Source: Onchocerca lupi (Eukaryota > Nematoda > Chromadorea > Rhabditida > Onchocercidae). Taken from it: a stretch of DNA of 64,000 nucleotides. The notes beneath the pieces were generated by a model, which saw nothing but the letters and a program-made list of their open reading frames with translations, did no database searches and had not been told where the DNA came from. Shown piece after piece: positions 23,750 through 38,700 of the stretch. How positions within the stretch are numbered: position 1 is the stretch's first letter; every line of letters starts with the position of its first letter. The translations under genes were made by a program, and so were the position numbers. The stretch lies in assembly GCA_028564675.1 (NCBI GenBank), contig JAOVVO010000231.1, positions 1-64,000 of the forward strand. Reading direction: 5' to 3'.

Positions 23750-26700
23750 ATGCATTGGTGTTATTTTCATCATATTATACTATTATCAGTCATTTTACAT
23801 TCTGGCAATATTTCATGTAAGTTTCAAGTTTTGGAGTTTTTTTTTTTCTTGAAAGAAGTGAAATTTCGACATTTTTGATTTATAATAAAATTTTTAATAA
23901 TAAATACTTCTATTATTAAGAAATTTTCATTCTAATTTTTTCATCAAAGATAAATTAGCCATTTACATCTATTTAAACAAACTTGAGTAATGAAATGATT
24001 ATAATGATGATTATAATGCAATATTAGAACTCAATCAAGATGACGAAATACAGGAATTATGATCAAGATGAATTTTCTAATTAATTTAAATAGATTTTTT
24101 TAATAAATCAATGATTAAGATGAATTTTACAGATGTATTATCAAAATGTATGCTATCATATTATGCGGATGAAATAAGTTACGGTGATGCATCATCGTTG
24201 AATTTTTATTATACGAGGTAAAAAAAATTGGTCATATTAAGTTGTATCATTCACGGATAGATAGTAATTAATTAATTAATTACTAAATGAAGCAATAGTT
24301 ATAATTTCATTGAAATCAAAAAAGACTAATCAAATTTTTAATGAATAAAAGTTGTTTGATTTAAATGGGAAGAAAACGAATTCGTTGGTGCTTTTAGATT
24401 GCATGATCTTATATCTTATCAATATCAAAATTGCGATAATATTTTATGGCTATAATTTAATAATTAATACTGGATGAAGTACTTTTGGTATTTAATTCCT
24501 TAAATTTAATTTTAAAAGGCATTCTGTAAAATTATATACAAATATAGTAATATGAGAAGTTATGATGAAATATAATTTTTTTATGCAACTTGTTACAACT
24601 TTTTTTTTTTTATTGCGGTATTTTGGAATGGAATTTCTGTTTTTCTATCATAAATGAATTATAATTATTCATTAATTCCAATCATTAAAAAATATAATTT
24701 AAAATTGATAAAATTGCTTTGAAATGGAGAAATTAATCATAATTAAATAAGGCAAGAACAGATATTAATCGTGAGATTGTTGATAGAATTAATTCAAAAA
24801 TAAATTCATTCCTTTTTTTCCGTTTCTTTAGATAATTGATGAGAATTTTTGAAATGAAAAAAAAGAGAGAAACAAAATATGCAATCTGTATGATCATAAT
24901 CAAATGTAGATTAGTTGAAAAAAGTTAATGAATGAAATAATTATCATTTATCAATTTTGATTATTTCACTTATTTTTTGAATTTGATTATTTAATTCTAA
25001 TTATTTGATTTATATTTTTCTGATACTTTGATTACTTAACGTTAATTATTTTAGCTTGATTATTTAATCAACTTTGATTTTTTTAATTTTTGCAATTATA
25101 TTTTTTTGTTTGCTAGTAAGCAATTAATGTGACAAATAAAACAGTAATTAGTATATTTAAAAGAATTAATTTATCGTCTTAATTTAATAATATAATTTTT
25201 CGTAATTTCTTCGGCAATAGCTTGGAAATATGAAATTTTAAATTTTAAGTATAAATTCAATTTTGAAGATAAATAAAGCAAAAAGTATAGTTCAATTTTT
25301 GAAGATAAATAAAGGATGCATAATTTCGAGGATAATTAAATGAAAAAGTATATCTTAGAATTTCGTTGGTAGGAATAAAAAAAAAAAAAAAAACGATGAA
25401 AAATAACTTGAACTAAATATTAGAATTAAAATTGGTCATCTTAAAATTCTTCAAATTCTTACTATAAACAGGTTTTTGATTTAATGAAATAAATGTTCCA
25501 TTTTAAATTGTAAATTAACGAGAATGTAAAAGGAGAAAAAGAGTTAATTGGAAATTTGTCAAAATTTATCCACAATTATTTAAATTCATTCACTTTTATC
25601 AAACACTTATCGAAATTAATCATCAAAAATAAGTTCAACAATGTTTAATTCTGTTCTTTTTTTTTTGAAAATTTTCCAATTTTTATATATTTATCAAATC
25701 TTAATTCATCCAATCTAACATTATCAAATTTTTAACTTTAAAATGTAATTTATTAGAATTTGCCAAAGAAATAAAAAATTATTGCTTCGTAGAATAAATC
25801 AATTAAAATGATTATTAATTTTTATAATTAATTTTTTCTTTTTTTTTTTTGGGATTGAAGATCAATCAATATGTTGTATCTTTAAACATTGCATACAAAA
25901 ATCGTGCAAAATATTGATTAATTGTAATCAATTTTTTTAGCGTTGGCGTAAAATCCGTCGAAGAATGCGCCAATTTTTGCTTAAATCGACAATTTTGTCA
26001 TACTGCTGTGTATAATTATTTTGCACATACCTGTTCAATAAGTTATAATTGGTTGGTGAATTGTTGGTAAGTCAATTGTTTTCAAAAAATTATCAAAATT
26101 TTTCTTGTTATCAACTTTTGCTTCTTCCACTTTCTTCTTAATTTTCATTATCATCAATAATAATTTATCGTACAGAAATTAAGGTTGAATGATTTTGCGC
26201 AATTTTTGAATTTGCCGCCAAAATTATTCAATGAAAAGCTGTTGTTTGTAAAAAAATATTCATCAAATAGAAACATTTTAAATTAGCACAACTTGTAGTA
26301 TTAAATTTTGTTAAAGTAAAATATATTATTCCAATAATATATCGAGAATTAATTTATGATAATTTTTTATCACTATATATCAGAATTAACCTAAAATTGA
26401 ATTAATCTAAAATTCTTTCTGATCAATTCCAATTGCAGGAAGGATCCAACACGATATTCGCAATATGAATCACCTAATCGGCAATTAGTTCAAATTACCT
26501 GTATCAAGAGCTGTAAAAGAAGTACCACTGAGAGCGGTATTTTTTTTCGCTTTTTTTTTTTTTTGTTCAATTTTATCATTTATTTAAGCGAAATATCGGG
26601 AATCAGAATTATTGATTTCTCAAAAATTAGTGCTTTTTTTCGTTTAATCGAAGTGATAATATTAACGAAATTTTATGAAAATTTTTCGAAATTTTTATTT

Positions 26701-29700
26701 TTGATGATTATACTTTGACATGAAAAATCAAAGATTACTTTTTTTTTCTTTTAAATTAGAAAATATAATGCGAAATTTTTGAAATTTCTAAAATATATAT
26801 CCTAATACATATAAAAATTTTGTGGAATTCAACTTAATTCAATTTATTTGAAATTTTATCATTAACAAAAAATTCAGAACTAGATTGAAACAATTATTTT
26901 AATAATTCTCGATTATCTTGAGTCATATCCACCTCTTCCATTTCCTGTCTTAATTCAAAATTAGGAAAAATTGACAAAGTTTGCTTTCAAATAGCAAAAT
27001 TATAAATTTTCTGTAGTTTTTTTCTTTTTTTTTTTACAAAAATTTAATCTCCCATGTATTTTAATATTTCATGCATAACTTAAGTGCTTGTTAATTTTAT
27101 GGAAAAAAAAGAAAAACTTCTGATTTCATTTTTTTCATTGTACAAAAAATTAAACAATTACATGCCTATTAACTTAATTGAAAAGTAAATTAAAATTTGA
27201 GAGAAGAATTTTGGGATTTCTTAATTCGATTTCGCAATTATTCAATTTATCATTCGGTTCATTAAAACTTCGAACATTTTGATTATTCTGTCTCAATGAC
27301 TGAATGATTGCATCCTATGATTGATTGATTGATTGATTTGATGAAAAAGTTTTTTTAACGGAATTTGATATTTATTAATCTGTTTTTCGGTCTAATTCAT
27401 TTAATTTACCAATAGGATTACCAATTGAAGAAGAATTCAAATTTTATAGATCAAACAATTTTCATCTTACAGTTTTTATTCAAATAATGAAAAAATAACG
27501 CATTATTTAATCGAAATAATCTCTTTTATATGCTTGAATTATTTCATTTTTTTTTTTTTGGCAAATTTTTTCTTCTTCTTTGTTATTTTCTTTTTTTTAA
27601 ATACAAATTTTGAATTTTTAAAATATTTTCAATTCGAAAATTTATTTCAATAATAATTTAATAAAGTGATAACATTTACGAATGTATTTTTCTAGAAAAT
27701 GGAAATTATTTACGTCAACTAAAGGAGATACTATTGAAATCGGGTGTTGAAATTATCCGTGATGAAGGTAAGCATTTAAATTGCTTTTTGAACTTTTTTA
27801 TATTAATTATTGCATTTTTTTCCACTCTTTTTATTTTATTATATTTTGCCTATTTTTGCATTTTCATTATTTTTTTTTTATTTTTTCTATTTGCAAAGTC
27901 TTCATTAAATTCGTTTTTCCTCATCTCTCGAATTTTTCGCATAATCGAATTTAAAATTGAGTTTTTCTCTTATATAATCAAATTTTTTGATAAAAAACAA
28001 ATCAATTCGAGCTAATTCAAAAATAAAAACTGATGTGAAAATGCATTTAATTTGAAAATTCTTTGCAGAAGCAATTAGCTGTAACTAATTTAAAATTAAT
28101 TCAGAACTTAATAATCTGAAATAAAACGACGATTAAAGAAACTTTTCAAATTTAAACTAACTAAAACTAAATGTTAAAATCATTTTGTGGCAAAATAATT
28201 TTTCGTCTCACTGGAATCAATTATATGTATAATCAGAAGCAAATGATATCAAAATCAAATATATAATCATAAACACGTAAAACACGTCGAGTTTACGTGC
28301 GGCTACGTATCATACACGTGAATATACGTGCATATGCACAAGTGTATATATATGTGTACCTGTAAAAAATATTTAGTTATATTTTATTAATGCATATTCA
28401 TCAAAATTATTCATCCATTATTTTGATCTTGTCTTTAGGCAAGAAAATTTATCTTTATTTAATTGATATAATTAATTATTTTACTTTACGTAACTAATTA
28501 CTTTATGTAACACCAAAATTTTATCAAAATAATAAAGATCAAAAAAAAAAAAGCAAAAACAAAAACAAAATGAAAATTCATCCTTATCAAATATAAAATA
28601 TTTGCAATTGATAATGTTAATAATTAATGAAAGATGCAAATTGTTCTGTATTTTGTCACCTGTGAAAAAGTCGAAAAAAAAAATGCCAATTAAATTGTTG
28701 ATAAAAATGAAAATTTGAATTTTGAATATTGAATTTTGTTGTTTGAATTGAATATTAAATATTTTGAATTTTGATTAGATTATCGATAATTACAAAAATT
28801 AATTTTTAGCAATACCTGATGAAAATGAACAAGCAAGTACAAAAATACGATTGGCAGATGATGATAATAAACTTATCAAACCTGAAACAACAACACCTGT
28901 TCATAATGTATTACTACCAACAACAACAACAACAACAACAATTGCTACAACAATAGCAAATGCTGAAACAATAACGAAAACTATTGATGAAAATGATTTA
29001 ATTAATTCTATTACTATTCCTACGACTACTTTTACTAATACTCTACTAATTCGAGATATTCAATTACCGAATAGAACAATTTTACATCAATCATTTGCCG
29101 ATGAAACATCACCACTATGGATTTATCTTCAAAATGTACTTGAAAATGATATGCCTGCTTATCATCATCGTAGGATTGATACATATGATAATGATGATAA
29201 GATAGCAAGAAGCAATTCTCGAATTCTTAACAATGATATTAACAGTCAAAATCAAATACGATTTCTGGAAGAGATAGTGCATGAATTACATGAAAATCCC
29301 AATAAATATAAAATATCAGTGGAACGTGTTGATGATCATCAAAGTTGGCTTGTTATTCGTATTGGTAATTATCATAAACGTGAAGGTACGTATAGAACGG
29401 CAATATTAACCGAAATTCCAGAAATAATACGTGATGAATTTCCGATGAAACGTGATTTATCGGAAGAAAATTATCACATACTTCATATTAAATTTCCCTA
29501 TAAATTATTTCTAAATAATAGTATACTGAATGGAACAGAAATTGAACAAAAATCAGCTCATGCCGATGAACAGAATAATTCCGAAATTGATACGAAACAT
29601 TTGACGAATGATGAGGAGGAGAAATTAGATTTCGAAAAACTTCCAAACAAATATATTGAAAATCAACATGGCTATCTATTTCATGTTAAAATTCATGATA

Positions 29701-32700
29701 TCATACATGATTTACCATTTGTCAACAATAGTTTTATTGGTCATGAAAGACGACAAAAACAGGATGAAAGCAGGATGATCAAAAATATGGATGAAAGTAA
29801 AAATCATTCCGATTTTCGATTATCTCATTAATTATGACGATTAATTTCATTTTTATCTATTTTCATCTCATTTAATTATTTCTTAAAATAAATAAAATAA
29901 AGTAATAATTTTTTTTTTTTTTTTTTGCTTTAATGAAAATTTGACAAAAATTAATTGCAATATTTAGAATATATTGATTGATAAGCGACTTCATATTTAA
30001 TTAAATTTTAATTGAATTTATCGAAATTAATTCTCAATTTCATTTTTTTTTTTCAGCAGAAACTTCATCAGAAATTAATTCATCTTGTTTTGGTATGATT
30101 AATCATCAATTGTTATATAATGCTTCATATAAAACACTTTATGATGTTTCATTAGAGCAATGCAGGTATTTCGTTAAAATTTTAATTCATTTAATTTGAT
30201 AGCAATAATATTGTCGTCTGATAATGATAATATATTGATTAAAATAGTTTTATTAAATGATAAGAATTAGAAAATACGAATTCTTATTTGCTTTAATAAT
30301 GACTACAGTTATTACATAAAATAATAATATTAATGAATAACAAAAATTAACAATGATTTTTTCATTTATTTTTCGTTTTAGTATTACACTAAATAAAAAA
30401 ATAAAAAAATAAAAAAAAAAGATAGAAAAAATAAAGATATAATCGATAGTTTTCAATAATGCAGTTAAATCGCTAATAAATTATCGATAATTAAATTAAA
30501 TCATAGTCAACTTAATTTAGTTAAAATTCAATATCATTAAGTTAAATCATAGCTGAAAAATCATTATTCCATATCAAATTATCGTTATCATATCCCAGAA
30601 ATTAAATCATCGTTATCAAAATTAAATCATCGTTATCATATACAATAAACGTTATAATTCTCATTGCCTTCAATAATACCATCAGAAAAAATTTAAATTA
30701 AATTAATTTTTTTTAAAGCAGTTTTATTACTTGAAGAAATTAATTTAAATTTAGTTTAATTAAAACTATTTAATTCTTACAATTTCTTCTTCTTTCTTGA
30801 ATTTCATTATTTTTTTTTCATACATGAAAGAAAAAATTAAATTAATTTAATTTAATATCATTTTCTCAAAAATGTTTCTATCAAATTAAACGATTAATTT
30901 GACTTGTTCTGTTGTTTTTTTTTTTTTTTTTTAGATGTGCTTGTGCTACAACAATGGATAATGATGATAATGATTGTACAATCAAGTGTAAAAGTTTTCA
31001 ATATAATAATATTACACGAAAATGTCTGTTAAACGAGGAAGATCATTTTGGAAAATATGATTTGATCTATAGCTGGAATACTAATTATTTTTACAAAATT
31101 TGTGCTTATGAAGGTTTGTTTTTATGAAAGTTTTTCTTTTTTTTTTTTTTTCAATTTTTCCTTTTTTTTTTTCCTATGAATTTTGTTCTCTAAACTTAAC
31201 AATTGTCATTTGCTGATAATAATTAAAAATATCATTAAATTATGTTTATTTTTGCAGTTGGATTTAAAATGTTTTAAATCATGTTCGATTTAAAATATCA
31301 TTAAATTATGTTATCATTATGATTATACAAAATTTAAATTATATTCATATTTTCATCAAAATATTCATAATTAAAAGAAGGAATTCAAAATTTAAAAAAA
31401 CAAACAGCAAGAAATATTTTGTCAAATATTGTTATTTTGCATAATTATGAAATAATACAATTCAAAATAATTTTGATGAAATTCACTTGAATTTTTTTTT
31501 TTAATTCTTCGAAATTTTAATCTTTTATATTTTATCAGTTGATGCTATTTTTAGATATTATCAAAAATGTAGTCCACAATTGTCCACCAGTTGGAAAATT
31601 AAAACTTGAAAGACTTGGATCAGAAGAAATAAGTGCAAATTTTGATATGATAAATGCGAATGAAACTAAAACTAATCATTCGATCGGAAAACGATCAGCA
31701 ATCAATAATCGATCATCGTCAATCTCACCATCACAATCCGTCTATTGGTGGGCAGAAAATGGTAGGGAAGAAGTGAGCAGCAAGGGATTTGTTGAAGAAT
31801 TGATCGTAACACCTAATTTATGGAATAAAATATCGAAGAATGAAAGTACTGCGAAAAGTTTGAAGAATTTGATAATTGAAATAATAGAGAAACAACCGAA
31901 AATTAATGCTGGAAAGAATGAATACGGTTATAGGAGTGAAGTGGAATACGGTACTACTGCAACATACAGTAATCGAGAGATACGATCCACGAAAGAAGAG
32001 AATCTGGGAACAATCCCAAAATCATCTGCTACAACAACAATTTCAGCTGATTATACGAAAACGACGATTGACTCTTCAACAACCAAAACAACGGTTGACC
32101 TTTCATCAACCAAAACGATGATTGACCTTTCATCAACTAAAACGACGACTGACCTTTCATCATCATCATCAACACCTTGTGAAGAAACAGAATCATTAGC
32201 AGAAGAATCTGAAGAGGAGGAAATTGTGGAAAGAACTGAAGAAGATAAAATTAGGAAGAAGAGCAATGATGACGATGAGAAATTCAAGAATTCAAGTAAT
32301 GAAAATAATTCGAGCATCGTGAAGTTAACAACCAAAATGATGGAATCTGAAATTACTATCGACCAAAGAACAACAGCAGAAAAAAATCCAGGTGGATTTT
32401 TGGAAGGCTTCCATATTAATTTAAGAAACTTTCTCATTTTTCATATTTATATCAGAGTCCGACTTCTGGAAATGATAATACATGACGTAGTGTGATAATA
32501 CAACATGATAATCATACCCGATGTATGAATAATCCTCGGAAATGTTCCGTTTCGTGATATATGTCAGCTAAATTGTTTCATATACCGATCAATTATCGAT
32601 CGGAAATCATTTTTTTTGATCACTAATGATGATAAATGATAGAATTTCAATAGAAAAATTGTTATCAGTCGAGGTGTTTGTCATATATTTTGTTAAAAAC

Positions 32701-35700
32701 GATTGTTTAGAATTTGATGAAAATGAAGAATTTGATGATAATTCTGTTGATTACAATACGAATTGTAATTTATATGAAGAAAATACTACTGCGACGATGG
32801 TGGAATCATCTAGCGAAATGATAATCAATGATAAATTCGTCATTCCTGAAGCAGATTCTCAAGAGGACATTGATTATTTTGATAACGGTGAGCTATGGAG
32901 TTATTTATGATATCATTTCAAAAATTTTTTGCATATAATCATTAAATTCATTGAAAGCATTGAAATCTTTATCACATAATCACTGAAATCATTATCATTT
33001 TCGAGTAATTAATTTAGTTACTTTTTTTTGAGAGGAAAAGAAGAAAAAAAAAGAATTTGAAACTTGATAAAAATTAAACAAATCCAAGAGCAAAAATATC
33101 AAAGTTATTCATCAAAACGTTTATTTTTATTTATTTATTTATTTTTTCAAAATATTAATTTTTAAAAAATGCATATATATTCATTTTTTTTAAAAAATAT
33201 AAGTTTAATTTTACAGAAATTAATAAAACTGCAGAAAATATAACAACGAAAGCATCAAAAAACTGTTTCGAAGTATGTTGCATGAATCATTTTAATCTTC
33301 TAGAATAAATTTTTTGCTTTTTTTTTCGAATTTGATAATCGATAATAGTTTTACGTCATAAATAAATGAAGCGAGAAGATGATATAGAAAATTTGATTAC
33401 AGATATCAATCTGATCATCGCTAATTAGATTATCTGTATGAATTTTTTTATTTTTTTTTTTTTTTTTGCAAATTTTGCATAAATTAAATCATTTTTAAAG
33501 ATTTTTGATGGATTTATGCTGAAAGGTACAGCTGGCGGACTTGAACATGATGTTACATTGGAAGAATGTCAATGTTATTGTGCTAATAGCAGGTAAAACA
33601 GGTTGTTATAAAATTATTTTTTAATTATTAATTAATTACTTACTTGCATTATTAATTAATTATCTTATGAAATTGTAACAGAAGAGAAATGTATTTGATT
33701 TGATATCCAAAAGAAATCTTTTCTTTTCTTTTTTTTTTTGTTCCGTTTGAAATTCATATTTTTAATATTTTACTTCATAATTTTATTCAGAATTTTATTT
33801 CATAATTATTTTCATCATTTTTAGTTCCTAATTTAGTTTTATTTGATTATTTACTTAATAATTTAACTTAAGCAACTAGTATTATATCTTTTTGGAGGAA
33901 TATAATTCATGAAGATATGAATTAAGTAATAAGTTAAATTAAATTCATGAAGTATTTCATGTCTTATTGAGTACTAATTAATTATCTTGTACGATTTTTA
34001 ACTACAGTAAAACAGTGCATATTTAATCATACATATCTAATACGAATTGAAAAAAAATTACAATAAATTCTAATTTAACTTTTTGTCTTGCTAATGAAAT
34101 ATTAAGAAAATTATTAAATAAAATATGCTGCTTTGAATTATTTTGAATAATTGTTATCATTGTAAGAAAATATAAATAACGAAAAAAAATTCATTCAAAA
34201 AAAAAAAAAGAAATTTAAGTATTTTATCCTAAATTTATGATGTTAATCTGAATTTGTAACAGTATGATTTGAACTTTTTTTAAATTTTATATTATATTTC
34301 AACAAACTATGTCTGCTATATTTTCGTTAATTTTGCATAAAATCAATTTTTCACAATTTTTTAATCGAAAATTTTAATTTTCAACATAAAATTTTTGTGT
34401 ATGATTTATTTAGCAAAAATTAAAATTTTCATCCGAAATTCTAGGAGCAATGAACGATATTCTTTTCAATGTGTTTCCGCAACTTATTATCATAATGAAC
34501 GTGATTGTGTCCTGAATTTGGAAACAAAAAATGAATTTCCAGAGCAATTTAAGCAAAATTTTTGGAAACAATATAATGTTACTTATCTGGAAATGATTTG
34601 TTCAGTAGGTTAGCTAATTATATGCAATATTATCATTATCATTTAATTATTATCATTATCAGTTCTTGACTGAAATGTATCTGATGATAAAGAAAGCAAT
34701 CTGATGAGAAATTATTTTAGAAAAGCTAATAAAATACAATTGCCATTGTCCCATCTTCAACATCATTTTCTAGAAGAATTAAAGCAGAATCAAATTAAAT
34801 CATTTTCAGAAGAATCAAAACAACAATTGATAAATGTCAATTTGATCGATGGTTGTCGACAAACTGTTGATACTTCAATTTTAACAACAAAGCCTGAAAA
34901 AGTTTTTGAACCAGGTTGTTGGTAATTTCTAATTTTCAAAATTTCCGAAACAAAATAGCATTATAATTTAAGTTACGAATTTATAAAATACAATAATAAT
35001 TAACAATTATGTTAGGAAAAAAAAATACTTCTTCATTAGTATAACTTTTAATCATATTATATATCTTAATCAAAAATCAACAAAAACAAAAGAAAAAATT
35101 AAAAACCAATCAATTGAAAAAAAAAATCAAAAATTTAGAAATCAAAAGAAATCAAAAACGAAAAAAAAAGCAAAAAAAAAAAAAATTAGAAATCAATTCT
35201 TATATAATTTGATCATGAATTTTTTTTTTTTTTTGCATACAATAAAAAATCACTGGAAATCTCATTTTGTTTTTTGCATTTCAAATTCCTATCAATTTTT
35301 CATTTTCTTCTTTTTTAAACGATCCTTTTCATTACTCGTTATTTGTTATGGTAATTTTAATTTTATCAAATATATGCAATTACTTTAGCAAAGAATTATT
35401 AATTGCTAGAAGAAATTAATTAATAATTTTTTTTTTTCTTTTGCAGTATATACGGATAATTGTTTTACTGAATTACCAAATCACGTACTTTACGGTATAG
35501 CATTTGCTGCGGAAACGAATATTTCCGTGGAAACGTGTAAATGTTACTGTATGAATGCAATAAATCGATATGGATCAGAATGTTTAAGTATCGAATATTA
35601 TTTTGATTCTATGACATGTTTACTTAATAATATAAGCAGGTAAATAAGTTTTTAATAAATGAAAGCTTTTTTTTTTTCTAAAGTTTCTTAATAAGCTGTT

Positions 35701-38700
35701 CAATAAATAAAAGCAATATTTTTAATCAATTAATAAGTTTGTAAATATGATTTTGATGGATTAAAAAAAAAAAAAAAAAAAAACCGAATAACTTGAAGTT
35801 TGATATTTTCAAAGTTCAAAGATTAGTGCAAAAAATTCGATAAAAATAGGAAAAAAGTTGAAAAAAAAAAACGCATAACGAAGATGAATAACTTGAAGTT
35901 TTGATATTTTCAAATTCCATTTTGCAAAGTTCCAAGAAAAAAAAAAATTTCATTTTTGCAAAATTAATGCAAAAAATTTGAGAAAAATAAGATAAAAGTT
36001 AGAAAATGAGGAATAAAGATAGAAAATATTAATGGTAGAAATTAAAAAATTAAAAAAAATAACTTTCTTAGAATTTTGAAGAAAAAAAAAGATCAATATT
36101 TCTCAGAAATTCGCTTCAATTACTTATTTCAATTGCATATTATTGATCATCATTTTATGTTTAATGAATTAAAATTTCAGGACGACAAATCCGGAAAATT
36201 TCAATCATTCCATTGCTTCTACATTAATGCATAGCTATTTCGATAAAAATTGTTCCATTCAGAGTAAATATTTTTCGCATTTTTTTACTTATTAAAATTA
36301 TTTTTCATACAAAAAAAGGAGGGAAAAATTAGATGAAAACTTTAATTTTTTTTTTTTTTTTTTTTTTAGGTAATGAATCCTCAATTTATATGGAAGAAAA
36401 ATGTTTGCCTATAATGGATTTGAAGCTTAAGATCACAAATTCGCCAATAAATTTTCGAGATGAAATTTACAATGATAGGGAAAATATTTTGCATGAGGTA
36501 ATTTTGCTATAAAAAATATTTTAATCTTTTCTTTTTTTTCTCAATCTTATATAATTTTATAGAATTTATTGCATTTTAAAGAAATTAAATAAAAAATTTT
36601 CTAGATGTAAGAAATTTTAATTTATATTTTCTAATATATATTTTTATTTTTACTTTTTTTCAACAATCTTTAATTCATATTTTTTTTTTTGAAGAAAAGG
36701 TAATAGTTATCGAAAGATCTAGAAATAAAACTTGGTGAAAGATGGAACAAATTATTAATCAAATATTTTCTATTAGATTATGAAAAAAAAAAAAAGTACC
36801 AAATAAAAAATCAATTTTTTTTCCAATTTCTTTAGCAATGAATAAACAGAATAATTTGAAAGAAAAAAAAAAAGAAGAAAAGTATATTTGTGATTTTTTT
36901 CAAAATTCCATTCTTCTGGAATTTCGAAGTTATTTTTGAAAAATTCAAAAATAAGTTTTTAGATAACAAACGATCGTGGTAATAACAATGATATTGATAT
37001 TGATTCGACTGTTAATAATATGTTTTCAACAATAAATTCTATTCATTCCAATCAATATAGCCGCTCATCCATAAACTATCATGACCTTTTGCAAGGTTAA
37101 TTCCATCTTTTTTTTTTTTTTTTCTACTTTGAAATTCATTCTTTCATTCTGTACAAATTTTCGCATAATAGTTTGAAGTATATAAAAAATTTGCTATAAT
37201 CATTAGAAATTATAAATTTTTTGAAAATTTTATACATGATTTTAGCGCATATTTTATAATTAAATTTTGATTTTCGATCTATACAATTACATGTATGATT
37301 AGGATTGAATTTATAATTTTTACTATAATAAATGAAAAAAAAAAAAGTGAATTAAAATCTCGTGAAATTTTTGACAATAATTAAAATTCTTTGGAATTTT
37401 TGACATTAATTTTTTGCATAAAATTAAAATTTATTTGTTCCAATATTATTTATTCTACTAATTTATTTGATTCAGTATTATTTATTTTAGAAATTTTTTT
37501 TTTCTTTTTTTTGATTCAGTATAGTAAAAAACTTTTTACTATAAAAATCGCTCTTACTAATTAGGCTTCTTGTTGATTTAAATTTTTCGCATTATAAAAT
37601 TTGATGAATTCATTACAGTCAATATTTTTTGAATTATGCCAATATCAATTATAATAGAGTATAATACTTTTCCATTAATAAATTGCTTGATTTCAAAAGA
37701 TTAAATTTCAATTTTCAAAATTGATTGACAGAGAATGCAAAAATTAGATAAGTAATTTTGTAAATTTATCAGAATTTACTGATTTTTTGACGTTTTATTT
37801 TAAAATGGAAATTTAATTTTTTGAAATCAAAACATTAAACTTCAATTTTTTTCAAAATAAATTTCTGAAAAGAAAAATTCTATTCGACTTCTTATAATTC
37901 AAATTTGTTTTTAGAGATTGGCGAAGAAGAAGATGAAGAGGAAAACCTAGAAGAAATCAACGATTCGGAAGATGATCATATGATTATAATAGATCCAACA
38001 ACTACAATTTCAACATTTGAAACTTCTACATCTGTCACTAATTCATTTCCAGAACCTAATAATACAACCACCATTCTCGGTTTGTTTCGTTCTTCTGAAC
38101 CCCAAAATGTCATCAGATAGCTTATTTAACTAATTAGTGGATCATCTAATTAAAATTACTTGATAATTAAATAATAATCACTTTCATTGTAAAATACTTT
38201 TTGCGATTAATATTCGTTGGACTTTATTGGCTCATTTAAATCCGATTGTTCGCCATCCTAAAAACGAAATATATCAAAAATTTATTTAATATTCTAATGC
38301 CTAAAACAAATAATTTATTATTCATTTCTATTTGAAACAATGTCTAAGAAATTGAAAAGAGCTATTTAAAGCTTTTTTAAATTTTTTTTCTTTAATCTTG
38401 TAGTTAATTGAAATTAAATTTGATATATTTTGAATTTGCACAAATAAATGCGATTGCTATTATAAATGGATGATAATTTTTTGTAATATTTTCTGTATTG
38501 AATGAGAAATATCTGATAAATTAAAAATTCAAAATAAAAGTGTATCATTGATTATTTAAGCTACGACAACTTCAATCGACATAGATTACGGTATTTCTAA
38601 TGAAACATCAATAACAAAATCATCGATGGAAGTCATGAAATATCCTTATCTTGGAAAATGTTCTTATTCCGCCATCTATCAAACATCATTTCGTGGAACT

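Noticed and set aside
27734..28015. 93-codon frame continuing from PAN exon 5
   Set aside because: Only the first 34 bases are exon; after the GTAAGC donor at 27768 it is Phe/Ile-rich intron translation.
32051..32437. 128-codon minus-strand frame opposite PAN exon 9
   Set aside because: Shadow of the Thr/Ser/Glu repeat region; composition mirrors the plus strand.
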